DNA from: Faecalibacterium sp. I4-1-79
GTDB lineage: Bacteria > Bacillota > Clostridia > Oscillospirales > Ruminococcaceae
Length of the DNA stretch: 64,000 bases
NCBI RefSeq assembly: GCF_023347235.1
Contig: NZ_CP094467.1
Coordinates: 2,418,001-2,482,000 of the forward strand
Direction: 5' to 3'
The stretch's first letter is position 1. Every line of letters begins with the position of its first letter. Positions 36,235 through 43,731 of the stretch are shown here, in pieces. The translations under genes and the position numbers were made by a program. The notes beneath the pieces are model-generated. The model worked only from the letters and a program-made list of their open reading frames with translations, was not told the origin of the DNA and did no database searches.

Positions 36235-37462
36235 AGCAAAGCACCTCCACTTCCATGCCGGGTTCCACCGGCCCGCTGCCGGCAGGGATCTCCACCAGAC
36301 AGTTGCAGCCCATCATGGCAGACAGTGCACCGGAAGAGTGCGCCTCGGCGTTGCCCGCACCGGGCAGGGTCACCTTGCCGCCGCAGGCAGTCGCCCGCAG
36401 GTAGCGGTTGCCCTTGCTGGGTTTGGAAAAGCCATTGGTCAGGGTGCAGACGGTGCGGGCGGGGATGCAGCTCTCCTCCCGGCGTCCGGCGGCGCGCAGC
36501 AGCGCAGGGATAGCGTACTGCTCCAGCGTGGCAGCGGCGGCAAAGGGGTTGCCGGACAGGCAGAACACCAGCTTACCGTTAAGTGTAGCCGCCAGCATGG
36601 GGCTGCCGGGTTTCTGGGCTACGCCCTCCACCAGCAGCTGTGCGCCCAGCTTTTCCAGCACAAGGGGCAGATAATCCTTCTGCCCTACGGAGACGCCGCC
36701 GCTGGTGATGACAGCATCGCAGCGGGTCAGCAGCTCCTGCATTTTGCCGGTGATGACCTCCGGGTCATCGGAGCACTGCTGCCGTTCCACGGCAAAGCCC
36801 AGCTGACGCAGCCGGGCGGCGTTCTGGATACCGTTGGCATCGTAAATTTTACCGGGTGCCCACGGTGCGCCGGGTTCCAGCAGCTCGCTGCCGGTGGAAA
36901 GGATACCCACAGTCAGCGGGCGGCAGACGGCTACTTCAGCGTATCCCTGCCCTGCCAGCACACCCAGATGGGCGGGGGTGAGCACCGTCCCGGCGGGCGC
37001 GATGACCGCACCGGCGGCTACATCCTCGCCCCGGAACACCACGTTTTGCAGCGGTTTTACGGCAGCATAGAGCTGCACGGTCTCCTCGCCGCTGTCGGTC
37101 AGCTCCTGCATCAGGACGCAGTCCGCGCCCTCCGGCAGGGGTGCACCGGTCATGATGCGGGCAGCGCAGCCTGCGGGCAGCGCCGCAGCCGGAGCATCGC
37201 CCGCGTAAAGCTTCATCACCACCGGCAGGGTGACCGGGGTCTCCCGGCTTGCTCCGGCGGTATCCGCGCTGTGCAGGGCGTAGCCGTCCAGCGGGCTGCG
37301 GTCAAAGGGGGGCTGGTCCATCCGGGCACAGAGGTCGGCGGCAGCAATGCGCCCGCAGGCGGCTTCCAGCGGGATGGTCTCCGGGGACGGAGAAGGCAGA
37401 AGCGCTGCCGCGTCCAGCACGCTGCGCAGCGCCTGAACGGGGGAGCAGAAAGGCTGATTCAT
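36224..37462 (-). CDS. moeA: Molybdopterin molybdotransferase MoeA
   Basis: A 412-residue enzyme that inserts molybdate (or tungstate) into adenylated molybdopterin. Visible motifs are DQPPFDRSPLDGYAL, ARIMTGAPLPEGADCVLMQE, VGILSTGSELLEPG, TSGGVSVGQKDYLP and FCLSGNPFAA, covering all MoeA domains. Two in-frame ATGs occur. The upstream one (37477) is embedded in the ribosome site itself (ATGGAGG), so ATG 37462, eight bases after GGAGG, is the start. The 440-base leader upstream carries regulatory RNA candidates. Confidence 0.95.
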   Translation of the reverse strand: MNQPFCSPVQALRSVLDAAALLPSPSPETIPLEAACGRIAAADLCARMDQPPFDRSPLDGYALHSADTAGASRETPVTLPVVMKLYAGDAPAAALPAGCAARIMTGAPLPEGADCVLMQELTDSGEETVQLYAAVKPLQNVVFRGEDVAAGAVIAPAGTVLTPAHLGVLAGQGYAEVAVCRPLTVGILSTGSELLEPGAPWAPGKIYDANGIQNAARLRQLGFAVERQQCSDDPEVITGKMQELLTRCDAVITSGGVSVGQKDYLPLVLEKLGAQLLVEGVAQKPGSPMLAATLNGKLVFCLSGNPFAAAATLEQYAIPALLRAAGRREESCIPARTVCTLTNGFSKPSKGNRYLRATACGGKVTLPGAGNAEAHSSGALSAMMGCNCLVEIPAGSGPVEPGMEVEVLCFVQ

Positions 37463-37473
37463 TATAACTTCCT

Positions 37474-37528
37474 CCATAGACCCGCCGCTCTCCCCTTCTG
37501 CTATGGCTCAGACGGGGACACCGGCGGG
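37474..37528 (-). promoter_or_regulatory. Hairpin-loop pseudoknot candidate covering the moeA ribosome site
   Basis: On the minus strand CCCGCCG pairs with CGGCGGG, and inner TCCCCgTCTG pairs with CAGAaGGGGA (one mismatch), leaving the loop AGCCATAG. The loop bases CCATAG are exactly complementary to CTATGG, which lies right after the stem and overlaps the ribosome site CTATGGAGG. If the loop pairs, the ribosome site is hidden. This suggests translational control of moeA, possibly ligand-dependent. Confidence 0.6.
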
Positions 37529-37551
37529 GGTATTCTTTTTTCAAAAAGGCA

Positions 37552-37601
37552 GGTGAAAAAGAAGCGGAGACGTCTTGACCGGAAAATCAAAACGCCTCCG
37601 C
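37552..37601 (-). terminator. Terminator/attenuator in the moeA leader
   Basis: On the minus strand GCGGAGGCGTTTTGA and TCAAGACGTCTCCGC form a nearly perfect 15-pair stem followed by TTCTTTTTC. It lies 90 bases before the moeA start and about 300 bases after the YdhW stop, so it can end the upstream operon or act as an attenuator. Confidence 0.75.
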
Positions 37602-37730
37602 AGAATATCCCCACAAAACCGGCTGCGGCAGTTTGCAGTCTGCTACGCCGGTGGCAGCCTTTGGCTATGCGCCGCCCTTGCAGCGGCAGCACACAGCCAA
37701 AAAGCACCTGTGAAGATGGGAGGAGTTCTT
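37602..37730 (-). promoter_or_regulatory. Structured leader upstream of the attenuator, riboswitch candidate
   Basis: Between the YdhW stop (37905) and the terminator no gene fits. On the minus strand the sequence contains three consecutive stems: CACAG..CTGTG or alternatively GGCTGTGTGC..GCATAGCC around GCCGC..GGCGGC, then GGCTGC..GCAGCC. Stems before a terminator and before a cofactor gene resemble a riboswitch expression platform. A molybdenum-cofactor riboswitch is the obvious idea, but I cannot match its consensus by eye. Bases 37731-37904 hold one further weak stem (GGTGGCAGGGG/CCCCACCGCC). Confidence 0.4.
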
Positions 37731-37904
37731 TTTTTCAAATTGCAGCGTTTCTTCTGCGGGAAGGCGGTGGGGTTTCCCCTGCCACCCTTGAATGCCGGCT
37801 TATGCAGCCCTTAGCATTGCGGCGCGGTGTCCTGCTCTTTGTGAGAGTTTAGACGCCTTTGCTCAAAGAAGCTCTTATACCCTGATTCAATTGTAGTTTA
37901 TGGT

Positions 37905-38822
37905 TTAATCGCAGAAATCGTCCACGTCGCTGATAGCCTTGGCGTAGCGGCGGGTGAGGTGCTTGGTGGAAAAGAGGAACCGCTCGTTCTGGTTGTTGGT
38001 CAGCTCCTCGATATCGGCATACTCCGGGTTCTCCTGCATGGCCTTCCAAGTCTGCTCGATGACCTCCGGCGCAAGGCCGTAGGGGGAGCGCTGGAAGTAC
38101 TTGAGCGGAGTGGCGCTGGGGTAGATGCGGGCGTTGAACCGCACCATCTCGGCGAACATCACACACAGATCCTTGTCCTCGATGAGCTGCGCGATCATGG
38201 CGTAGTTATCGCTCATGTTGGCGTTGGAATAGTAGTAGGTGTCCTTTGCACCCGCGCGGGTGACGATATCGGTGCACTGGGGGTCTGCGGGCATCTGCGC
38301 TAGCAGCTCATCGGCGTTTTCCACTTCCTCCAGCAGCAAAGCGTGGGGGGTAATCAGCGCAGCCGCAGAGCGGGCACGGATGTAACCGGCCAGCTCCTGT
38401 GCAGGGGTCAGCTCCGGCAGCTCCGGGGCGGTCTTGGTAGGCTGATCCGCAAAGGGATCGTTTTCTGCCTCCGGTTCACTGGCCAGAAAATCCAGCAGCT
38501 CCGGCTTCGCAGCATCGGGCTGCGCAGCTTCGGCGGCTTCGGGTGCGGCCTCGGCGGCCTGCTTTGCGGCAAGCTCGGCGGTCTCCCGCTCCACTGCGGC
38601 GATCACATCTTCACCGGTCTTGGCGGCGCTGCCGTCAAAGGTGCTGCCGGTCTCCTTCAGGCGGCGGGCAGTCTCGCTTGCGGCGTCGATGTCAAACACC
38701 TCTGCCTTGGGCTTTTTCTTGGCGGCCAGCTCTGCCTTTTGCAGTTCCAGAACGGCCTGCTCCGGGTCTACGCTGCCATCCACCGTGGTGGTGTAGCCGG
38801 GTTTACGTCTGCCAAACAACAT
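37905..38822 (-). CDS. ydhW: YdhW-like protein of the oxidoreductase system
   Basis: A 305-residue soluble protein. The first 150 residues are low-complexity, Ala/Glu/Pro-rich and probably disordered. The conserved part (about 155-305) includes DTYYYSNANMSDNYAMIAQLIEDKDLC and SPYGLAPEVIEQTWKAM. I recognise it as the YdhW-type protein that accompanies the YdhV-type oxidoreductase in the E. coli ydhYVWXUT operon; its role there is unknown. It lies 26 bases after the oxidoreductase gene here, which supports the call. The N-terminal extension makes it longer than the E. coli protein. Confidence 0.75.
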   Translation of the reverse strand: MLFGRRKPGYTTTVDGSVDPEQAVLELQKAELAAKKKPKAEVFDIDAASETARRLKETGSTFDGSAAKTGEDVIAAVERETAELAAKQAAEAAPEAAEAAQPDAAKPELLDFLASEPEAENDPFADQPTKTAPELPELTPAQELAGYIRARSAAALITPHALLLEEVENADELLAQMPADPQCTDIVTRAGAKDTYYYSNANMSDNYAMIAQLIEDKDLCVMFAEMVRFNARIYPSATPLKYFQRSPYGLAPEVIEQTWKAMQENPEYADIEELTNNQNERFLFSTKHLTRRYAKAISDVDDFCD

Positions 38823-38848
38823 GACGGTCTTTCCTCTTTCTATGGGAT

Positions 38849-41005
38849 TTATTCAGCTGCTGCGGTGTTCTGGGCGTAGATGCCGCGCTTTTCCAGATCA
38901 TCGGCCATGTCAGCCAGATCATACTTCTCCAGCGTCTCGCGGGTGGGCACACCGGTGGTGCGGTCCCAGCCGAAGATGTCGTAGAACAGATCCTTTGCCT
39001 TCTCCATGTCGGCGCGGTCCAGCTTGGTGGTGCCTTCCTCAAATGCCTTGAAGTCGGGGTCCTTATCAAACACCCAATCGCAGATGGCATCGTGCTCCTG
39101 ACGCAGGTTTGCGCTGCCGCAATTCTGCTGGAAGCTGATGGCGGTCATCGCGCGCAGCATCTGGGTAATGCGGGCGCCGTCCTCCTGCAGACCGGCCTGA
39201 GTATAGGTCTCGCCGGTAACAGCAGTCATAAAGTCTGCCTGCAGATCCAGATCGCCGTGGTAGTCGCGCTCCTTGGAGGGAGACTGGGTCATGGGCCACA
39301 TCCAGTTGCACAGGGTAGCGGAGTCGTGGAAGTTCTTGTCGTTGACGCAGTATGCAGCCAGCTTTGCCTTGTTCTCGTTGATGGGAGTGTAGGCCTTGGC
39401 CTTATCGTAGCAGCCCTCGCCGAAGAAGTCCTCCATGACCTTCTTGGTCACCTCATAGGGAGCGCCGGAACCGGTCTCGCAGACGATCTCGTGGATCATG
39501 CAGTCACGGTTGTAGACGAGGTTGTACAGCATACCAACCTGCCATGCCTCAGCAGGGCCGTGGTGGTTGGGGAAGCCGTTGTAGATCAGGTTGGAGTTGG
39601 TAGCGCCGTCGTCGCGGTCCAGCCAGCTCTTGGGCAGGCCAAACTTTTCCATCATGGCCAGGGTGCCCTTGGCGATGACGGACAGGTCGCCCTCGCCGTA
39701 AGCCATGCGGCGGATCAGCTCGACCTCCCAGCGGGGATCGCCGGCCTTCTCCCACTCCCAAGGCAGAGAGTCGTACTCGGCCTCGCTGATGTACTTGGTG
39801 GCTTCCTCGCGGGGCATCCGCAGAATCCACAGCAGGTCGCGGTTCAGGTTGCCGTAGTTGTCCCACAGACCCATGTCGTCCACAGCATGAGACCATGCCA
39901 GATTGATGACCATGGTGCCGTCGCCCTCGTACTTAAAGTCGTGCACACCGTCCGGGTAGACGCGGGTGCCGTACAGCACGGGCATACAGGTGTTGGAGTT
40001 GTGGGTGGGCAGATCGTAATCTGCCAGCGGATCTACATCATACTCGGTGTAGCAGCGGATGGGGCAGGAGGAGCAGCCGCCGTTCTTCACGGTGTACTCG
40101 GCAGCGGGAGCGCCGAAGTCGAAGTAGCCCTTGAAGCAGCGCAGAGCCACCTTGTTGATATCGTTGTAGGGCTGCTCGCCGGTATCCACGGGGCCGCCGG
40201 GAGCCTTCTTCCACATACGACCGGGGGCGCCGGACCAGCGGTTCTTGCCGGAGGTGGCGCTGTACTCTGCCCAGCTCTGGGGCTGTGCGGGCACGTTGTG
40301 GTTGTTGTTGCCGCCGATCAGGTTGCCCATCATGTAGTTGGAGAGCTCCAGCACCTTCTTGGGGTCAGCCACCTTGACGCTGCCGGTGCCGCGGATGGCC
40401 AGACCCTTCAGCTTCTTGTTGCCCATAGCAGCGCCCAGACCGGCACCGCCGGAGTTGCCGAAGCTGGTGTTCAGGGTGGAGTAGTCCACCAGATTTTCAC
40501 CGGCAGGGCCGATGGAAGCGGTCTCGAACTCGCGGCCGTTCTGCTCTACCATCCACTTGTTGGCAGCAAAGGTGCCCTTGCCCCAGATCTCGGTTGCATC
40601 CTCCAGAGAGACCGCGCCGTCCTCGATGCGCAGATAGACGGGCTTCTCAGAGATGCCGCTGATCACGATGCCATCGTAACCGGCATACTTCAGCATGGAG
40701 CCGATGTGGCCGCCCATGTGTGCGTCAATAATGGAGTGACCCTTGGACCAGGTGGAGCGGAAGGTCACGTTCATACGGCCGGAGCAGGGCACGCCTGCGC
40801 CGGTCAGGGGGCCGACACCAAAGATGACCAGAGCCTTCTCATCATAGGGGTCCAGCTCCATGGGAGCTTCCTCATACATAATGCGGTAGGCCATGCCCAT
40901 ACCGCCGATATACTTATGGTACTTTTCGTCATCCTGCGTGGTGATCTCGCCGGTGGTCAGGTTGACGCGCAGGATCTTGCCTGCCCAGCCATAACTTTCA
41001 GCCAT
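38849..41005 (-). CDS. Aldehyde:ferredoxin oxidoreductase-family protein (YdhV-like)
   Basis: A 718-residue member of the tungsten/molybdenum aldehyde:ferredoxin oxidoreductase family. The N-terminus GWAGKILRVNLTTGEI and the pterin-binding region SFGNSGGAGLGAAMGNKKLKGLAIRG are typical. Three cluster cysteines appear in GGCSSCPIRCYTEYD (Cys311, 314, 318). E. coli YdhV, to which this looks closest by context, binds a bis-molybdopterin cofactor without nucleotide; its substrate is not established to my knowledge. AGGAGG precedes the ATG. Upstream genes encode a ferredoxin-like lipoprotein and a flavinylated membrane protein, likely its redox partners. There is no export signal, so it is probably cytoplasmic. 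Confidence 0.88.
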   Translation of the reverse strand: MAESYGWAGKILRVNLTTGEITTQDDEKYHKYIGGMGMAYRIMYEEAPMELDPYDEKALVIFGVGPLTGAGVPCSGRMNVTFRSTWSKGHSIIDAHMGGHIGSMLKYAGYDGIVISGISEKPVYLRIEDGAVSLEDATEIWGKGTFAANKWMVEQNGREFETASIGPAGENLVDYSTLNTSFGNSGGAGLGAAMGNKKLKGLAIRGTGSVKVADPKKVLELSNYMMGNLIGGNNNHNVPAQPQSWAEYSATSGKNRWSGAPGRMWKKAPGGPVDTGEQPYNDINKVALRCFKGYFDFGAPAAEYTVKNGGCSSCPIRCYTEYDVDPLADYDLPTHNSNTCMPVLYGTRVYPDGVHDFKYEGDGTMVINLAWSHAVDDMGLWDNYGNLNRDLLWILRMPREEATKYISEAEYDSLPWEWEKAGDPRWEVELIRRMAYGEGDLSVIAKGTLAMMEKFGLPKSWLDRDDGATNSNLIYNGFPNHHGPAEAWQVGMLYNLVYNRDCMIHEIVCETGSGAPYEVTKKVMEDFFGEGCYDKAKAYTPINENKAKLAAYCVNDKNFHDSATLCNWMWPMTQSPSKERDYHGDLDLQADFMTAVTGETYTQAGLQEDGARITQMLRAMTAISFQQNCGSANLRQEHDAICDWVFDKDPDFKAFEEGTTKLDRADMEKAKDLFYDIFGWDRTTGVPTRETLEKYDLADMADDLEKRGIYAQNTAAAE

Positions 41006-41017
41006 TGTAGTTCCTCC

Positions 41018-41662
41018 TTACAGATCCAAGTATGCAGCCTGTGCTGCGCTGGTAACGGCATCCCAATCCACGATGGACAGAGCGCCGGACGGGCAGCCTG
41101 CCACACAGGCACCGCAGGCGATGCACTTGGAGGACTTGCCGGTCTCGGGGTTGACGGTGGGCATGTGCCACGGGCAGGCATCATGGCAGGCGCCACAGCC
41201 GATGCACTTGTCGGTATCCACTACGCGGATGCCGCGGTCGTCGGTGGTGATGGCCTTCTGCGGGCAGGCGTTGCCGCAGGCGGGGTCCTCACACTGGCGG
41301 CAGGTGTCCGGGAAGTAGACAAAGCAGTTATCGGTGCCGGACAGCAGACCGTTGCCTGCGCCGTCCAGATTCAGACGGCGCTGGATCTTGACGCGGCTGA
41401 TGTAAGAGGAGCACACGCCATCGTTGGTCAGGGTGCAGTTGATCTCGCAGCGCTGGCAGCCGGTGCACAGGTCTGCGTTGACCACCAGCAGGCCCTGCGG
41501 CAGTGCCCAAGTGGCCACTGCGCCGGAATCCACCTGCTGCTGAGAGCAGCCGAACAGGGACAGCATGGAAGCGGACAGGGTGAGCCCTGCAAGGCTCTTG
41601 CCCGAGATCTTCATGAATTGACGGCGGGTCATGTCAGCCGTCAGGAAATCAGTTTTTGCCAT
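41018..41662 (-). CDS. Tat-type 4Fe-4S ferredoxin lipoprotein (YdhY/HycB-like)
   Basis: A 214-residue iron-sulfur protein with sixteen cluster cysteines in four groups (CTGCQRCEINC, CRQCEDPACGNAC, CIGCGACHDAC, CIACGACVAGC), enough for four [4Fe-4S] clusters. The N-terminus reads TRRQFMKISGKSLAGLTLS, a twin-arginine signal, and continues to LFGCS, which resembles a lipobox. It is probably folded inside, exported by Tat and membrane-tethered. ATG 41662 is chosen over 41671, because GGAGG directly abuts the latter. It lies between the flavinylated protein and the oxidoreductase and should be an electron carrier. Confidence 0.88.
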   Translation of the reverse strand: MAKTDFLTADMTRRQFMKISGKSLAGLTLSASMLSLFGCSQQQVDSGAVATWALPQGLLVVNADLCTGCQRCEINCTLTNDGVCSSYISRVKIQRRLNLDGAGNGLLSGTDNCFVYFPDTCRQCEDPACGNACPQKAITTDDRGIRVVDTDKCIGCGACHDACPWHMPTVNPETGKSSKCIACGACVAGCPSGALSIVDWDAVTSAAQAAYLDL

Positions 41663-41684
41663 AGGTTCCATTCCTCCGTTGAGG

Positions 41685-42602
41685 TCACTCTGCGCTGAGC
41701 ACCTCGGTCACATAGAAATACGAGTTGTTGACGATGGTCGTCACAGCCGAAGAGGTGATGGTTGCGCCGGAAAGGGCGTCCACCTCGGTCAGGTCTGCGC
41801 TGACGGCACCGGACGCATTGCCGGTGGTGGTCAGGCTGGCCTGCTCCAGACGCGCCTTGGACTGCTCTTCTGCCGAGAGATCCGCAAAGGGGATCGCCAT
41901 CGGCTCGCCGTCCAGTGCGCTCTTGCTGAGCATGGCTGCGTACAGCTTGCGCCGTGCCACGGCCTCTGCGCTGGAATCCAGCGGCGGAGCCAGCTCATCG
42001 TCCAAAGGCTGCCCGTTCAGAGCCGAGAGGGTAAGCCCCGCAGCATACATCTTGCGGGTAGCCTCGGCCTCGGGAGAGGTATCGAAGGTGCGCCACTGTG
42101 CGGGGTCAAAATCCCCGGCGGCAGCGGGCTGCTCCTCCGCCGCACCGGCAGCGGCATAGGCGGCACCGGTAACGGGGTCCGTTACGGTGTAGCTTTTGCC
42201 TGCCAGCGTGAAGGGAGCTGCGCCCTGATACTGGGACGTAAACTCCGGGTTGACGCACTGACCGCCAAGGTTTTCGGTTTCGTCCTGAGAGAGGATCTCT
42301 ACTGCGGAAACATTGCCCTCGGCGTCAATGGTCACGGCAGCCTGTACATCGCTCTGGAAGCCCTTCTGAGAGCCCTCCACGCGGTAGCTGCCATCGTCGA
42401 GCTGGTACACTGCGCTGATGCCGTAGGTGGCTGCATCCGCCTCCGACACCGGCAGCAGGGTACCGGCAACCGTGGTGCGTGCGCTTTGCAAGGTGGTCAG
42501 ACCGACCGCCAAGGCGATGGTCGCAACGCCCATGGCTGCATAGCCCGGCAGCCGCTTGCGCCACAGCGGTACGGGCGCAAACGGGTTGGTTGCCTGCTTC
42601 AT
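41685..42602 (-). CDS. Membrane-anchored FMN-binding (flavinylated) protein
   Basis: A 305-residue protein with an N-terminal membrane anchor (about 15-40, GYAAMGVATIALAVGLTTL) and an extracytoplasmic FMN-binding region. The C-terminal motif DALSGATITSSAVT matches the site at which ApbE links FMN to threonine (probably Thr283). An earlier domain (about 60-140) looks like a related fold without the attachment motif. Such proteins shuttle electrons outside the membrane. The start is ATG 42602 after AGGTG; the in-frame extension to 42674 lacks a ribosome site. It is first in the oxidoreductase operon. No ApbE gene is in the window. Confidence 0.85.
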   Translation of the reverse strand: MKQATNPFAPVPLWRKRLPGYAAMGVATIALAVGLTTLQSARTTVAGTLLPVSEADAATYGISAVYQLDDGSYRVEGSQKGFQSDVQAAVTIDAEGNVSAVEILSQDETENLGGQCVNPEFTSQYQGAAPFTLAGKSYTVTDPVTGAAYAAAGAAEEQPAAAGDFDPAQWRTFDTSPEAEATRKMYAAGLTLSALNGQPLDDELAPPLDSSAEAVARRKLYAAMLSKSALDGEPMAIPFADLSAEEQSKARLEQASLTTTGNASGAVSADLTEVDALSGATITSSAVTTIVNNSYFYVTEVLSAE

Positions 42603-42780
42603 GTTATCACCTGCCTGTTTTTTATTTTGCCGGGTAACCCCGGACAACAATTGAGGCCGCTCTGGCTGCTGCAACAGCGGAGCGGTCTCTTCGATAATAT
42701 ATTAACATGCGTGCGCGGAGTATGTCAACAGAAACAGACAGGCTTTTCCGTTTTGTAACGATTGTTTTTGTAATATTTGC

Positions 42781-43551
42781 TTAAAGTTTAGGGAATTTGC
42801 GTCCGCACACCAGCTGCAGGCCGTATTCTGCTGCAAGCTCTGCGGATTGCACCGTGGGCATGCTTTTGCTTACCAGCACCGGCACCCCGGCGCGGATGGC
42901 CTTGCGCACCATATCCAGCGGCACCCGGCCGCTGGTGTACAGCACGCATTCTGCCAGCGGAAGCCCTGCCAGCACCGCGCAGCCCACCGCCTTATCCAGC
43001 GCATTGTGCCGCCCCAGATCCTCACAGGCAAAAACAATTTCCCCTTTGTGCAGCACAAAGCAGCTGTGCACCGCCCGGGTGGCGCGGTACAGCGGCAGAC
43101 CGGCGTGCATGGCGGCGGTCAGGGTCTGCACCCATTCCGGCTGCAAGGCCAGCCCCGGCACAGGGCGCAGAGGCTGCAGTTCCACCGGACTGCCCAGCGC
43201 GATATTATCGGTACAGCAGCTGGCAACCTCCTGCGCGGCGGCGCGGCGGGTGGGCAGCGGGTGGCGCAGATATACCTGCACCTTTGCGCCCTCGGCGCAG
43301 ACGGCGATCTGCTCCACCTCGTCCGCAGATGCGATCCACCCTTCGGTGAGCAGCCGTCCCAAGGCCAGCTGCGGCAGCAGCGCCGGGGTGCATACCACCC
43401 GGAAGGCGGGTTGCTCGTTTACATAGATAGCGGCGGCGTGCTCTGCCGGTATGGTGGCTTCGGTGCCGTCCGGCAGACGCAGGCTGGCAAAAGCCGCCTG
43501 TGCGCCAAAGCGGTCGGTGATCTGCAAAGAGGGTGTACTGCGTTTTTCCAT
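42781..43551 (-). CDS. fdhD: FdhD-like sulfurtransferase, CxxC motif altered
   Basis: A 256-residue FdhD-family protein, recognised by YVNEQPAFRVVCTPALLPQLALGRLLTEGWI, HSCFVLHKGEIVFACEDLGRHNALDKAVG and YTSGRVPLDMVRKAI. FdhD transfers sulfur to the bis-MGD cofactor of formate dehydrogenase through a CxxC loop, but here the loop reads EVASCCTDN with adjacent cysteines. No formate dehydrogenase gene is in the window; the nearest cofactor enzyme is the YdhV-like protein. The gene has its own promoter, behind the adenine deaminase terminator. The family call is firm; the exact client is not. Confidence 0.88.
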   Translation of the reverse strand: MEKRSTPSLQITDRFGAQAAFASLRLPDGTEATIPAEHAAAIYVNEQPAFRVVCTPALLPQLALGRLLTEGWIASADEVEQIAVCAEGAKVQVYLRHPLPTRRAAAQEVASCCTDNIALGSPVELQPLRPVPGLALQPEWVQTLTAAMHAGLPLYRATRAVHSCFVLHKGEIVFACEDLGRHNALDKAVGCAVLAGLPLAECVLYTSGRVPLDMVRKAIRAGVPVLVSKSMPTVQSAELAAEYGLQLVCGRKFPKL

Positions 43552-43602
43552 AAAGTTTCCTTATATTATAAATGCAATGCTGTGTGTCAGACGGACAGTA
43601 TC

Positions 43603-43631
43603 AACATACCGGTTCTGTGGCAAAAAGTCAA
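43603..43631 (-). promoter_or_regulatory. Promoter of fdhD
   Basis: On the minus strand TTGACT, 17 bases, TATGTT, about 50 bases before the fdhD ATG. Confidence 0.65.
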
Positions 43632-43647
43632 GAGCCCTCTTGCCGTA

Positions 43648-43690
43648 AATCGCAATGCCGGACAGCCCGCAGACTGTCCGGCATTGCGAT
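43648..43690 (-). terminator. Perfect hairpin after adenine deaminase
   Basis: CGCAATGCCGGACAG and CTGTCCGGCATTGCG pair perfectly around CCCGCAGA. The tail is weak (ATTTACGG on the minus strand), but it lies 40 bases after the deaminase stop and upstream of the fdhD promoter, so a terminator role is likely. Confidence 0.6.
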
Positions 43691-43731
43691 AAAAACGTCA
43701 GATTTACAGTTTGCCCTCTCAGGCAGCGTTC

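Noticed and set aside
37602-37730. Cobalamin, TPP or FMN riboswitch before moeA
   Set aside because: None of the conserved boxes I know for these classes is visible; only a generic structured leader is claimed.
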